64,000 nucleotides of DNA from Streptomyces sp. NBC_00433 (GCA_036015235.1 CP107926.1:6633501-6697500), one strand, 5' to 3'. Positions 1 through 8,370 are shown, numbered from the stretch's first letter. Numbers and translations: made by a program. Notes: generated from the sequence alone by a model not told the origin.

Positions 1-1031
1 GTCGCGGTGGCGGTGGGGGTGGCCGACGGGGAGGCCGTGGGGGTCGCCCCTGCCTTGCTGGTGATGTTCAGCGCGGTCCGCGGCTCGCACATGCCGCTGC
101 CGGTGAAGGACGGCGTACCGGGGTGCTCGTTGACGATGACGCAGTCCTCCAGCGCGGCGTGGCCCGCCGGGTGGTCTGCCCGGTAGGAGACCCGGACCTG
201 TGTCGTGGCCGAGCTGTTCGCGGGGAAGGTGATGTCCTTTCCGTCGAGGTAGAAGCCCTGCGAGAGGTCGCTCTCCGGGTTGGCCACCGAGGAGAGGGTG
301 ACCCACCGACCGCCCTTGAACACCTGGACGGTCGCGTACTTGTCGGTGAAGAGCACGTGCGAGAGGTTCGTGTACTCCGAAGGCGTCGGGTTGGTGACAC
401 GCGCGCCGAACTTGATCGCGGGCCCGCCCGCGGCCGCGCTCACCGGCACACCGATCAGGGACGGGGTGATCGGCGTGACCTTGATCGTGTTCGTGACGTC
501 GACGTCGGCCATCAGCTCCCCTTCGGGGATCAGGGCCGAGTTCAGCTTGACGTGGTCGGTGCCGCCGTTGGTGTCACCGTGGTGCGGGGTGCCCATCGGC
601 ATGCCGATCCGCAGGTGGACGGTCTGCGTGGTGCCCGGCGCCACCGAGAAGGTCTCGGTCGTCCGGCCGTAGAACTCGCCGTACTTGGTGTTGTAGGTCA
701 GCGCCAGCGGCTCCCATGTGCCGTCGGCGCCGCGGAATTCCAGGCTCATGCTGTCGGAAAGCACCCCGGTGCCCGTCTCTGCCGCGAACGACAGGTACTC
801 GGGCACGAAGGTGGTACCGGTGTTGCCGAACGTCTCGGTGAATTCGACGGGCCCCCCCGCGAAACCGATCTCAGTCGGAGCGTCCACCGAAATGGACATC
901 TTCCGGGTGTCGTCGACGTTCGGTGCGGCGTGGGCCGTCGTCGCCGGGCCGAGGGCCAGGACGGCGCCCGACAGGGCGACGGCGACGGCGGACGCGCGCA
1001 GGGCGCGGCGGCGGTGTGTGGTGCGGTTCAA
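1..1031 (-). CDS. Secreted surface protein, C-terminus cut by window edge
   Basis: The first residues (MNRTTHRRRALRASAVAVAL) form a basic n-region and hydrophobic core that ends near AHAAPN, a typical Sec signal peptide. The mature part is beta-rich with repeated Thr/Gly/Val strands, like actinobacterial wall-associated or fimbrial-type proteins. The visible C-terminus becomes a Thr/Pro/Ser/Ala repeat (TPTASPSATPTA), a common linker before a wall anchor, but it runs off the left edge so no LPXTG motif can be checked. I chose the TTG start at 1031 because a GGGGGGA ribosome site lies just upstream and no in-frame ATG precedes the signal peptide. The gene is divergent from the LacI regulator and a strong hairpin lies 29 nt upstream of its start. 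I do not recognise a specific function. Confidence 0.7.
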   Translation of the reverse strand, partial: MNRTTHRRRALRASAVAVALSGAVLALGPATTAHAAPNVDDTRKMSISVDAPTEIGFAGGPVEFTETFGNTGTTFVPEYLSFAAETGTGVLSDSMSLEFRGADGTWEPLALTYNTKYGEFYGRTTETFSVAPGTTQTVHLRIGMPMGTPHHGDTNGGTDHVKLNSALIPEGELMADVDVTNTIKVTPITPSLIGVPVSAAAGGPAIKFGARVTNPTPSEYTNLSHVLFTDKYATVQVFKGGRWVTLSSVANPESDLSQGFYLDGKDITFPANSSATTQVRVSYRADHPAGHAALEDCVIVNEHPGTPSFTGSGMCEPRTALNITSKAGATPTASPSATPTATA

Positions 1032-1059
1032 CGTATCCCCCCAGGATGCGCGAAGTGGC

Positions 1060-1102
1060 CGGGCCTGATCGGCCCGTGCCGTGAACGGGCCGATCAGGCC
1101 CG
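1060..1102. other. Perfect 17-bp inverted repeat upstream of the secreted-protein gene
   Basis: The arms CGGGCCTGATCGGCCCG (1060–1076) and its exact reverse complement (1086–1102) enclose a 9-nt loop. The hairpin sits 29 nt upstream of the TTG at 1031, so it would lie in the 5' leader or overlap the promoter of that gene. No gene ends here, so an ordinary terminator role is unlikely. It could be an operator or a leader stem-loop. Confidence 0.6.
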
Positions 1103-1232
1103 TGATGCGGACGGAAGCATTCAGCTGAACGCTGCGTCGCACAAGGAGACACGGGTCAGCCCCGGATGGTTGTCCAGCTGTTTGTCGTGGTTGCGTAACG
1201 GGCCGAGGGCGGGTGGGACGGTGACCGCCGAT

Positions 1233-1320
1233 GGCCGCCGCTCGGCCGGTGGAAGGCCGCCGCTCGGCCGGTGGAGGGCCGCCGCCGGGCCCGTGGAGAC
1301 CCCCGACCCGGCCCGCGGAG
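1233..1320. repeat. Four tandem 22-bp repeats in the 1032–1446 intergenic region
   Basis: Units start at 1233, 1255, 1277 and 1299. The first two differ only in the last base (unit begins GGCCGCCGCTCGGCC), the third is diverged, and the fourth is recognisable mainly at its 3' half. The repeats lie between the divergent secreted-protein and LacI genes. The rest of this 415-bp gap holds an imperfect palindrome and the LacI promoter. Confidence 0.7.
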
Positions 1321-1350
1321 GCTCGTCGCCCGGCCAGGATTCCCGAATAT

Positions 1351-1368
1351 TTCGACACGGTGTCCGAA
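1351..1368. promoter_or_regulatory. Imperfect palindrome, possible operator of the LacI gene
   Basis: TTCGACAC and GTGTCCGAA are inverted around one G, with one extra C in the right arm. The site is 66 bp upstream of the -10 box of the LacI gene, in a locally AT-richer patch. LacI-family genes are often autoregulated through such sites. The assignment is by position only. Confidence 0.3.
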
Positions 1369-1433
1369 TCTTTTTGGGCTCCGGGAAGACAATCGACACC
1401 GTCGGGGCGCGGACGGACGGCAACCCACCGGGC

Positions 1434-1439
1434 TACGAT
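1434..1439 (+). promoter_or_regulatory. -10 box TACGAT, leaderless promoter of LacI gene
   Basis: TACGAT ends 7 nt before the ATG at 1447, which places the transcription start at or next to the A of the start codon. There is no Shine-Dalgarno sequence in between. The pattern matches actinobacterial leaderless genes. Confidence 0.5.
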
Positions 1440-1446
1440 CGCTGCC

Positions 1447-2517
1447 ATGAGTGCCACGATTCCCCAGCCTTCGCACGATGACCAGTCGGGTACCGCCGGC
1501 GAGGGCACGGCGACGCTCGCCGAGATCGCCCGGGCCGCCGGGGTCTCGGCTCCGACTGTTTCGAAAGTGCTCAACGGCCGCGGCGACGTGGCCCCCGCCA
1601 CCCGCAGCCGCGTCGAGGACCTGCTGCGCCGGCACGGCTACCAGCGCCGCCGCGGCAGCATGCAGCCCGCGCCGCTGCTCGACCTGGTCTTCCACGAGCT
1701 GGAGAGCTCCTGGGCGATGGAGGTGATCAGGGGCGTCGAGCGGGTGGCCGGGCAGGAGGGCCTCAGCGTGGTGCTCTCGGAGTCCGCGGGCCGCCTCAGC
1801 CCCGGCCAGACCTGGGTGGACGGGGTGCTCGCCCGCCGCCCGACCGGTGTGATCCTGGTGCTGTCCGGGCTCGACCCGGCGCAGCGCGCCCAGCTGATCA
1901 GCCGCGACATACCGTTCGTGGTGCTCGACCCGGCCGGCGACCCCGGCGAGGACGTGCCGGCGATCGGCGCGACCAACTGGCAGGGCGGCCTGGCCGCCAC
2001 CCGCCACCTGCTGGACCTGGGCCACACCAGGATCGGCGTGCTCGGCGGCCCGGCCGGGATGATGTGCAGCCGGGCCAGGATCGACGGCTACCGCGCCGCG
2101 CTGGAGACCGCCGGGGTGCGCTACGACCCCGACCTCGTCATCTCGGGCAACTTCCACCACGAGGCCGGCTACACGGCGGGCCTGGAACTGCTGCGCCGAC
2201 CGGACCGCCCCACCGCCGTCTTCACCGGCAACGACCTGCAGGCGCTCGGCCTCTACGAGGCGGCCCGCGAGCTGGGCATGTCGATCCCGCGCGACCTGAG
2301 CGTGGTCGGCTTCGACGACCTGCCGCTCGCCACCTGGATCAGCCCGCCGCTGACCACCGTGCGGCAGCCGCTGACGGAGATGGCCGAGGCGGCCGCCCGG
2401 CTGGTGCTCGACCTCAGCCGCGGCCGGGAGCCCAGCACCCTGCGGGTGGACCTGGCGACGCGCCTGGTGGAGCGCAGCAGCACGGCGCCGCCGGCCGCCG
2501 CGGCCGAGGGCGCGTGA
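1447..2517 (+). CDS. LacI-family transcriptional regulator
   Basis: The 356-residue protein has the LacI layout. A helix-turn-helix near residues 20–45 carries the hinge signature (VSAPTVSKVLNGRGDV). A periplasmic-binding-protein-like sensor domain with the usual tail (VGFDDLPLATWISPPLTTV) follows. The N-terminal extension before the HTH is slightly long. I took the ATG at 1447 because a -10 box sits exactly where a leaderless transcript would start, although the frame is open upstream. Such regulators usually repress sugar uptake or polysaccharide-degradation genes, but no sugar transporter or glycosidase lies next to it here, so the target is unknown. It ends 9 bp from the convergent nirD. 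Confidence 0.9.
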   Translation: MSATIPQPSHDDQSGTAGEGTATLAEIARAAGVSAPTVSKVLNGRGDVAPATRSRVEDLLRRHGYQRRRGSMQPAPLLDLVFHELESSWAMEVIRGVERVAGQEGLSVVLSESAGRLSPGQTWVDGVLARRPTGVILVLSGLDPAQRAQLISRDIPFVVLDPAGDPGEDVPAIGATNWQGGLAATRHLLDLGHTRIGVLGGPAGMMCSRARIDGYRAALETAGVRYDPDLVISGNFHHEAGYTAGLELLRRPDRPTAVFTGNDLQALGLYEAARELGMSIPRDLSVVGFDDLPLATWISPPLTTVRQPLTEMAEAAARLVLDLSRGREPSTLRVDLATRLVERSSTAPPAAAAEGA

Positions 2518-2526
2518 CGCGGGGCA

Positions 2527-2892
2527 TCACGGCCCGGAGACCCGCACCGGGTAGCTGGCCACCGCCACCGAGTCGTCGTCCAGGCAGTGCCCGTCCGTCA
2601 GGTCGAAGCGCTGCTTGAGCAGCGGCGAGGCGACGTAGGCGCGGTCCTGGAGAGTGCCGAGCAGCCCGTGGCTGAGCACCCCCGCACCGGTGAAGGGGTC
2701 CACATTGCCGATGGCGTAGAGCCGCCCGGCCCGGTCGCGGAAGAGGGCGGCCTGCCGCCCGTCGGGCAGCAGCGCGGCCACCCCGCGGCCCGGCAGCAGC
2801 TCGTCGGCCGCGCACACCGCCAACCAGCCGTCCGCGGTGCGCAGTTCGACCGTCCCGGTCAGCGGGGGGGCGGGGGAGGTCACGTCACTCAT
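2527..2892 (-). CDS. nirD: Assimilatory nitrite reductase small subunit
   Basis: This 121-residue protein has the Rieske-like fold of NirD (AALFRDRAGRLYAIGNVDPF, then GLLGTLQDRAYVASPLLKQR). As is normal for NirD, the Cys-His pairs that hold a Rieske iron-sulfur centre are absent, so it is a structural partner of NirB rather than an electron carrier. Its start overlaps the nirB stop by 4 nt, so the two genes are co-transcribed and translationally coupled. Together they reduce nitrite to ammonium in the cytoplasm with NADH. Confidence 0.92.
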   Translation of the reverse strand: MSDVTSPAPPLTGTVELRTADGWLAVCAADELLPGRGVAALLPDGRQAALFRDRAGRLYAIGNVDPFTGAGVLSHGLLGTLQDRAYVASPLLKQRFDLTDGHCLDDDSVAVASYPVRVSGP

Positions 2893-5483
2893 GCGGTCAC
2901 CGTTTCCGTCAGGGTGAGCAGGATCGGTTCAGGCTTGATCTGGCCGCGCTCGGGAACGAACCGGACGGTCGGGTCCGGGGTGTCGGGCGCGTTGACGAAG
3001 GACACGAAGCGGCTCAGCCGCTCCGGGTCGTTGACGGTGTCCGCCCACTCGTCGCGGTAGCCGGCGACATGCGCGGCCATCAGCGCCTCCAGCTCCTCGC
3101 AGATGCCCAGCGAGTCGTGGACGACGACATCGCGTACGTGGTCCAGGCCGCCCGCGACGCGCTGCAGCCACACGCTGGTGCGCTCCAGCGGCTCCGCGGT
3201 GCGGATGTAGAACATCAGGAAGCGGTCGATGAGCCGCACCAGTTCGGCGTCGGAGAGGTCCTGCGCCAGCAGGTCGGCATGCCGCGGGGTGGCGCCGCCG
3301 TTGCCGCCGACGTAGAGATTCCAGCCGTTGGCGGTCGCGATCACCCCGAAGTCCTTGCTCTGCGCCTCCGCGCACTCCCGGGCGCAGCCGGACACCGCCG
3401 ACTTGAGCTTGTGCGGCGAGCGCAGGCCCCGGTAGCGCAGCTCCAGGTCGATCGCCATCCTGACGCTGTCCTGCACGCCGTAGCGGCACCAGGTCTGCCC
3501 CACGCAGGACTTCACCGTCCGCAGCGCCTTGCCGTAGGCGTGCCCCGACTCGAAGCCGGCATCGACGAGCCGGGTCCAGATCAGCGGCAGCTGCTCCACC
3601 CGGGCGCCGAAGAGGTCGATGCGCTGACCGCCGGTGATCTTCGTGTAGAGGCCGAAGTCGCGGGCCACCTCGCCGATCACGATCAGCCGCTCGGGGGTGA
3701 TCTCACCGCCGGGGATGCGCGGCACGATCGAATACGACCCGTTCTTCTGCATGTTGGCCAGGAAGTGGTCGTTGGTGTCCTGCAAGGCGGCCTGCTCGCC
3801 GTCCAGTACGTGCACGCTCGCGCCGACCGTCGCCGCCAGCGACGCCAGGATCGAGGCGACGGCGGGCTTGCACACCTCGCAGCCGTCGGTGCCGCGCGCG
3901 CCCTCCCGGCCGTGGCCGTCGAGCAGTTCGCGGTAGGAGGAGATCCGCAGCGCGAGGACCACCTCGTAGAGCTCGGCCCTGGTCTGCGCGAAGTGCGGGC
4001 ACAGGCCCCTGTCCACCGTGACGCCGTTCGCCTCCAGCTCGGCGGTCACCAGCTGGCCCAGCACCTTCACGCAACTGCCGCAGCCCGTACCGGCCTTGGT
4101 GCACTTCTTCACCTCGGGGACGGTGCCGCAGCCGTGGTCGGTGACCGCGCCGCGGATCGCGCCCTTGGTCACGTTGTGGCAGCTGCACATCACCGCCTCG
4201 TCGGGCAGCGCCGCAGGGCCGAGCGTGACCGGGGCGCCCGCGCCCGCGGGCAGCACCAGGTGCTCGGGCGCCACCGGCGGCACCGAACCCGTCAACGGCC
4301 GCAGCACACCGTACGATTCGACGTCGCCGACCAGCACGCCGCCCAGCAGCGTCCCGTCCGCGCCCACCACCAGCTTGCGGTAGACGCCCGACCTGGCGTC
4401 GGAGTAGCGCACGTCCAGGCAGCCGTCGGTGGTGCCGTGCGCGTCGCCGAAGCTCGCCACGTCCACGCCCAGCAGCTTGAGCTTGGTCGACAGGTCGGCG
4501 CCCGTGAAGGCGCCCGCGTCGCCCGCGATGGTCCGCGCGGCGGTCTCGGCCATCTCGTTGCCGGGCGCCACGAGGCCGTAGACCCGGCCGTCGCTGGCCA
4601 GCGCGCACTCGCCGATGGCGAAGACCGCGGCATCCGCCGTACGGCACTGCTCGTCCACCACGATCCCGCCGCGCTCGCCGACCGGCAGCCCGCAGGCCCG
4701 CGCCAGGTCGTCCCGCGGTCGCACCCCGGCGGAGAAGACCACCATGCCGGCGGGCAGCACGGAACCGTCCGACAGCGCCATCCCGCTGACCCGGCCGTCG
4801 TCGCCCACGGTGATCTCCGAGGTGCCGACACCGGTGTGCACGCTCACCCCGAGCCCCTCGACGCTGCGCCGCAGCGCCTGGCCGCCGCCCTCGTCGACCT
4901 GCACCGGCATCAGGCGGGGCGCGAACTCCACGACGTGCGTGTCGAGTCCGAGCCCCCTGAGCGCGCCCGCCGCCTCAAGTCCCAGCAGCCCACCGCCGAC
5001 CACCGCACCGCTGCTCACACCCCGCGCGTACGCCTCGATCGCCAGCAGGTCCTCGATGGTGCGGTAGACGAAGCAGCCCGCCGCGTCCTTGCCCGGCACC
5101 GGCGGCACGAACGGGTACGAGCCGGTGGCCAGCACCAGCGTGTCGTAGACCACCGTCAGCCCCGAACGGGCCGTCACCGTACGGGAGCCGCGGTCCACGG
5201 ACACCGCCGGGTCGCCCACGTGCAGCTCGATACCGTGCCGGTCCATGAAGCCGTCCTCGACCATGGAGAGGTCGTCAGGGCTGGCGTTCTCGGAGAAATA
5301 CGAGGTCAGGTGCACCCGGTCGTACGCCGGGCGCGGCTCCTCGCACAGCACCACCACCCGCGCCCGCTCGGTCACCCCGCGGTCGGCGAGGGCTTCGAGG
5401 AAGCGCTGCCCGACCATCCCGTGGCCGATGAGCACGATCGTGTCGTCCCTGCTGTTGCGGCTCGCAGCCGTGGTGACAGCCAT
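2889..5483 (-). CDS. nirB: Assimilatory nitrite reductase large subunit
   Basis: The 864-residue protein has the full NirB order. An N-terminal FAD/NADH reductase comes first (GHGMVGQ near residue 20, TRPRDDLARACGL-type region in the middle). Next is a BFD-type [2Fe-2S] region with CSCHNVTKG and GTGCGSC, and a second BFD-like stretch (GCEVCKP). The siroheme/[4Fe-4S] nitrite reductase half carries SCVGQTWC and GCARECAEA as cluster ligands. It reduces nitrite to ammonium. I prefer the ATG at 5483, which has GGAGG 7 nt upstream, over an ATG 8 codons earlier. It forms an operon with nirD. A candidate GlnR box lies about 50 bp upstream, which fits nitrogen control. The siroheme it needs could be supplied with help from the CbiX-like chelatase at 10108. 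Confidence 0.95.
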   Translation of the reverse strand: MAVTTAASRNSRDDTIVLIGHGMVGQRFLEALADRGVTERARVVVLCEEPRPAYDRVHLTSYFSENASPDDLSMVEDGFMDRHGIELHVGDPAVSVDRGSRTVTARSGLTVVYDTLVLATGSYPFVPPVPGKDAAGCFVYRTIEDLLAIEAYARGVSSGAVVGGGLLGLEAAGALRGLGLDTHVVEFAPRLMPVQVDEGGGQALRRSVEGLGVSVHTGVGTSEITVGDDGRVSGMALSDGSVLPAGMVVFSAGVRPRDDLARACGLPVGERGGIVVDEQCRTADAAVFAIGECALASDGRVYGLVAPGNEMAETAARTIAGDAGAFTGADLSTKLKLLGVDVASFGDAHGTTDGCLDVRYSDARSGVYRKLVVGADGTLLGGVLVGDVESYGVLRPLTGSVPPVAPEHLVLPAGAGAPVTLGPAALPDEAVMCSCHNVTKGAIRGAVTDHGCGTVPEVKKCTKAGTGCGSCVKVLGQLVTAELEANGVTVDRGLCPHFAQTRAELYEVVLALRISSYRELLDGHGREGARGTDGCEVCKPAVASILASLAATVGASVHVLDGEQAALQDTNDHFLANMQKNGSYSIVPRIPGGEITPERLIVIGEVARDFGLYTKITGGQRIDLFGARVEQLPLIWTRLVDAGFESGHAYGKALRTVKSCVGQTWCRYGVQDSVRMAIDLELRYRGLRSPHKLKSAVSGCARECAEAQSKDFGVIATANGWNLYVGGNGGATPRHADLLAQDLSDAELVRLIDRFLMFYIRTAEPLERTSVWLQRVAGGLDHVRDVVVHDSLGICEELEALMAAHVAGYRDEWADTVNDPERLSRFVSFVNAPDTPDPTVRFVPERGQIKPEPILLTLTETVTA

Positions 5484-5529
5484 GCCCAAACCTCCGTCGT
5501 CGGCCATGGCACGAGCCTGCGCGGCGGCT

Positions 5530-5567
5530 GTTTCCCACCCGCATCCCCGCCATTACCCCGAAGGAAC
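5530..5567 (-). promoter_or_regulatory. Candidate GlnR box upstream of nirBD
   Basis: Reading the minus strand, GTTCC, GTAAT, GATGC and GAAAC follow each other with exactly 6 bp between each. This matches the GlnR pattern gTnAC-n6-GaAAC-n6-GtnAC-n6-GAAAc in spacing, with half-site matches of 4/5, 3/5, 3/5 and 5/5. It lies 47 bp upstream of the nirB ATG. Nitrite reductase genes are known GlnR targets in streptomycetes. Confidence 0.5.
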
Positions 5568-5689
5568 GGTGCGCTCATCCGGTGCCGCGCCGGGCTGTGA
5601 GCCGGGTGCCCCCAGCCTGACCGGATCGTTCCGTGTCGGGTCATGATCGTGTCTGGCGGACCCCGCCGCCGGGCGGGCAGGATCACGCC

Positions 5690-6286
5690 ATGACCCCCGC
5701 CTCGCACACCGCGCTCATCGTCATCGACGTCCAGGAGTCCTTCCGCCGCCGGGAGAGCTGGCAGGCCGCCTCCGACCCCGACGTGGCCGGCAAGGTCGCC
5801 CTGCTGGTCGACCACGCCAGGCTGCACGGCGACCTGGTCGTGTGGGTGCTGCACACCGAACCCGGGTCCGGCACCGTCTTCGACCCGGCGAGCGGGCACG
5901 TACGGCTGATGGCCGGGCTCGACCCCGCGGACGGCGAACCGGTGCTCACCAAGACCTCGCACAACGCCTTCACCACCACCAACCTCCAGCAGATCCTCAC
6001 CGAGCGCGGCATCCGCGCCCTGGTCACCTGCGGCATCCGCACCGAGCAGTGCGTCGAGACCACCACCCGGCTCGCCTCCGACCTCGGCTACGACGTCACC
6101 TTCGCCGTCGACGCCACCGCCACCGAGCCCATCGCGCACCGCGACGCGCCCGAGGACCGCCCACTCGCCGAGGTGCTCGCCGACCCGCGTACGCTGCTGC
6201 CCGCCGAGATCATCGCCCGTACCGAATACGCGCTGGCGGGCCGCTTCGCCACCGTCGCAACCGTCAAGGAGCTGACCGGATCGTGA
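5690..6286 (+). CDS. Isochorismatase-family cysteine hydrolase
   Basis: The 198-residue protein belongs to the isochorismatase-like (cysteine hydrolase) superfamily. The nucleophile triad is visible: Asp in VIDVQESF, Lys in TKTSHNAF and Cys in TEQCVETT. Members hydrolyse small amides such as nicotinamide, or isochorismate and N-carbamoyl compounds; the substrate cannot be told here. The ATG at 5690 is preferred over upstream in-frame starts because the protein family begins at this point and a weak -10-like CAGGAT lies 6 nt before it, suggesting a leaderless start. The stop overlaps the GTG of the GlxA-type regulator by 4 nt, so the regulator is translationally coupled and may sense the same metabolite. 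Confidence 0.88.
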   Translation: MTPASHTALIVIDVQESFRRRESWQAASDPDVAGKVALLVDHARLHGDLVVWVLHTEPGSGTVFDPASGHVRLMAGLDPADGEPVLTKTSHNAFTTTNLQQILTERGIRALVTCGIRTEQCVETTTRLASDLGYDVTFAVDATATEPIAHRDAPEDRPLAEVLADPRTLLPAEIIARTEYALAGRFATVATVKELTGS

Positions 6287-7206
6287 CCCGGGTGGTCTTC
6301 CTGCTCGTCCCGCAACTGCATCTGCTCGACCTCGCGGGACCGGCCCAGGTGTTCTCCACCGCGGCCGACCACGGCCTCGGCCACACGCTGCACTACACGG
6401 CCGAGCAGGAAGACGTACCCACCGCGCAGGGCATCGCGCTGCGCGCCGACCCGGTGCTGCCCGCGCTCACCGCCGGCGACCTGGTCGTCGTCCCCGGCTG
6501 GCGCTCGCACACCCTGCGCGACAACGGCGCGCTGACCCCCGCCACCCTGGACTGGCTGCGCGCCCACCACACGGCCGGCGGCACCGTCGCCAGCGTCTGC
6601 GCCGGGGCCGACGCGCTGGGCCGCGCGGGCCTGCTCGACGGCCGCCGCTGCACCACCCACCACGACGTCCAGGACGAACTCGCCCGCCGTTACCCGCGGG
6701 CCACCGTCGTCCGGGACGTCCTCTACGTCGTCGACGGCCGCGTCGTCACCTCCGCGGGCATCGCCAGCGGCATCGACCTCGCCCTGCACCTGGTCGCCGC
6801 CCACCACGGCCCGGCCGCCGCGGCCCGCGTCGCCCGCGAGATGGTCGTCTACGCCCGCCGCAACGGCGACGAGCACCAGACCAGCGCGATGCTCCGCCAC
6901 CGGGCCCACGTCAGCGACGCCGTCCACCGCGCCCAGGACCTCATCGACACCCACTACACCTCGCGCCTGGCCCTGACCGACCTGGCCACCGCCACCGGCC
7001 TGAGCGAACGCACCCTGACCCGCCGCTTCACCGCCGCCACCGGCCTCACACCGCTGCGCTACCAGCAGGAGCTGCGGATCGAACGGGCCGAGCACCTGAT
7101 CGGCCACGGCACGACCGTGGAGTCCGCGGCGCGGGCGGTCGGCTTCCAGGACGCCAGGATGCTGCGCAGGCTGCGGGCCCGCACGGTGCTCAGCCCCGAG
7201 CCCTGA
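6283..7206 (+). CDS. GlxA-type transcriptional regulator (DJ-1/PfpI + AraC HTH)
   Basis: The N-terminal half is a DJ-1/PfpI-like domain with the conserved nucleophile-elbow Cys (ASVCAGADALGRAGLL). The C-terminal half has AraC-type helix-turn-helix helices (SRLALTDLATATGLSERTLT). The protein of 307 residues starts at the GTG at 6283, overlapping the stop of the hydrolase gene. The last helix seems cut short: after the second HTH (ARAVGFQDARMLRRL) the protein ends within about 13 residues, without the usual P-x-x-Y-R-x-x-F tail. Its end overlaps the convergent osmC-like gene by 17 nt. It may still fold, but truncation by a frameshift or by the neighbouring gene is possible. Confidence 0.85.
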   Translation: MTRVVFLLVPQLHLLDLAGPAQVFSTAADHGLGHTLHYTAEQEDVPTAQGIALRADPVLPALTAGDLVVVPGWRSHTLRDNGALTPATLDWLRAHHTAGGTVASVCAGADALGRAGLLDGRRCTTHHDVQDELARRYPRATVVRDVLYVVDGRVVTSAGIASGIDLALHLVAAHHGPAAAARVAREMVVYARRNGDEHQTSAMLRHRAHVSDAVHRAQDLIDTHYTSRLALTDLATATGLSERTLTRRFTAATGLTPLRYQQELRIERAEHLIGHGTTVESAARAVGFQDARMLRRLRARTVLSPEP

Positions 7207-7675
7207 CGGTCACTGTCGGGGCGTGCCGGACAGGGAAGTTGACCGAACTGGCGATGAAGCAGGCGCGGTGGGCCTCCGAGTGGAGCGCCGCCGCCTTCTC
7301 CGCCATTGCCGCGTCGGCGACCTCCACCGCGGGGTGGAGCAGGGCGTCGGTGAAGTGGCCGCCGCCGTCCGGCGTCTGGACCATCGTGCCCGCGGCCTGG
7401 TCGGTGTAGGCCGTCACCGTCACGTCGTTGACCGCGCACAGGTGCAGGTAGGCCAGCATGTGGCACTGCGACAGGGCCGCGAGCAGCAGCAGTTCGGGAT
7501 TCCAGCGGGACGCGTCACCGCGGAAGGACGGGTCGGACGACCCGAGCAGGACCGGGACGCCGGGGGCGGTGACCTCGTGGGCGCGCTCGTAGGCACGGTA
7601 AGTGCTGGTGCCGGAACCGAGATTGCCGGTCCACACCAGGTCGGTGCGGTAGGTGTGGGTGTTCGCTGACGCCAT
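7190..7675 (-). CDS. OsmC-family peroxiredoxin-like protein
   Basis: This 161-residue protein matches OsmC/Ohr-family proteins that reduce organic hydroperoxides. The first Cys is in SQCHMLAYLHLC and the second in HRACFIASSVNFP. It begins at the ATG at 7675 with an AAAGGA ribosome site. It lies 15 bp downstream of the GntR gene on the same strand, so the two are probably one operon and the regulator likely controls it. The 3' end overlaps the convergent GlxA-type gene by 17 nt. Confidence 0.9.
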   Translation of the reverse strand: MASANTHTYRTDLVWTGNLGSGTSTYRAYERAHEVTAPGVPVLLGSSDPSFRGDASRWNPELLLLAALSQCHMLAYLHLCAVNDVTVTAYTDQAAGTMVQTPDGGGHFTDALLHPAVEVADAAMAEKAAALHSEAHRACFIASSVNFPVRHAPTVTVRARG

Positions 7676-7690
7676 GGGGGAGGGGTCCTT

Positions 7691-8314
7691 TCAGCCGCAG
7701 GTGTCGAGTACGTGCTGCCGGGCCACGGCGGCGGCGTCCGCCGCGCGGCCCTCGGTGATCGCCGCCAGCAGCTCGCGGTGCTGGCCGTTCACCTGCGCCG
7801 GGCGGTGCGGCGCGTCGAGCGAGGCGCGGGTGGAGACCACGATCTGGTCCCAGAGGCGGTCGAGGACCGCCTGCGCCGGGGCGTTCGCGGACAGGGCCGC
7901 CACGCGGGTGTGGAAACGGCGGTTGTACGCCACCGCGTCCGCGAGGCGGCCCGCGTCGGTGGCCTCCTCGGTCAGGGCCGCGTCCGCCGCGAGCGCGGTC
8001 AGCTCCGCCGGGGCGATCAGGCCCGCGGCCTGGCGTCCCGCTGCCAGCTCGGCCGTCAGCGCCTCCAGCGCCGCCCGCACCCGGTAGGTGTCCCGGAGCG
8101 CCGCCGGGTCCAGCGCCGTCACCACGACGCCTCGCCCGTCCGCGCTCCTGACCAGGCCGTCTGCCACGAGGCTTCGCAACGCCTCCCTGACCGGTGTGCG
8201 GCTCATCGCCAGCACGCCGGCGACCTCCGTCTCGGTGAGCCGCTCCCCGGGCGCGTAAGCCCCCGCCACGATCATCTCGCGCAGCCGCGCGTGGGCGGCG
8301 TCGGTTTGCTGCAT
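7691..8314 (-). CDS. GntR-family regulator with FCD domain
   Basis: The 207-residue protein has an N-terminal winged HTH (GERLTETEVAGVLAMSRTPV, near residues 23–42) and a C-terminal all-helical FCD ligand domain. Conserved metal-binding positions are suggested by DTYRVRAALE and FHTRVAA. The family usually senses organic acids. It probably acts on its own operon with the OsmC-like gene, since a perfect palindrome lies inside its promoter. A -10 box (TAAGCT) ends 7 nt before the ATG, so the transcript is predicted to be leaderless. Confidence 0.9.
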   Translation of the reverse strand: MQQTDAAHARLREMIVAGAYAPGERLTETEVAGVLAMSRTPVREALRSLVADGLVRSADGRGVVVTALDPAALRDTYRVRAALEALTAELAAGRQAAGLIAPAELTALAADAALTEEATDAGRLADAVAYNRRFHTRVAALSANAPAQAVLDRLWDQIVVSTRASLDAPHRPAQVNGQHRELLAAITEGRAADAAAVARQHVLDTCG

Positions 8315-8349
8315 GCGGTGAGCTTACCGTATGCACTGCATACAATCCG
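8310..8349 (-). promoter_or_regulatory. Promoter and palindromic operator of the GntR–OsmC operon
   Basis: On the minus strand the -10 box TAAGCT (8326–8321) ends 7 nt before the ATG. The perfect 15-bp palindrome GTATGCACTGCATAC (8329–8343) fills the spacer between it and a weak -35 region. A second inverted pair, TGCATGCGGT (8310–8319) and ACCGTATGCA (8326–8335), overlaps the start codon. Binding there would block RNA polymerase, as expected for a self-repressing FCD-type GntR protein. Confidence 0.6.
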
Positions 8350-8370
8350 CTCGGCGAGCTTCCTGCCACT

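Noticed and set aside
3069..5600. 843-codon open frame opposite nirB
   Set aside because: Its composition (His/Arg/Val-rich, no domain) is the usual antisense shadow in GC-rich DNA, while nirB on the other strand has full domain evidence.
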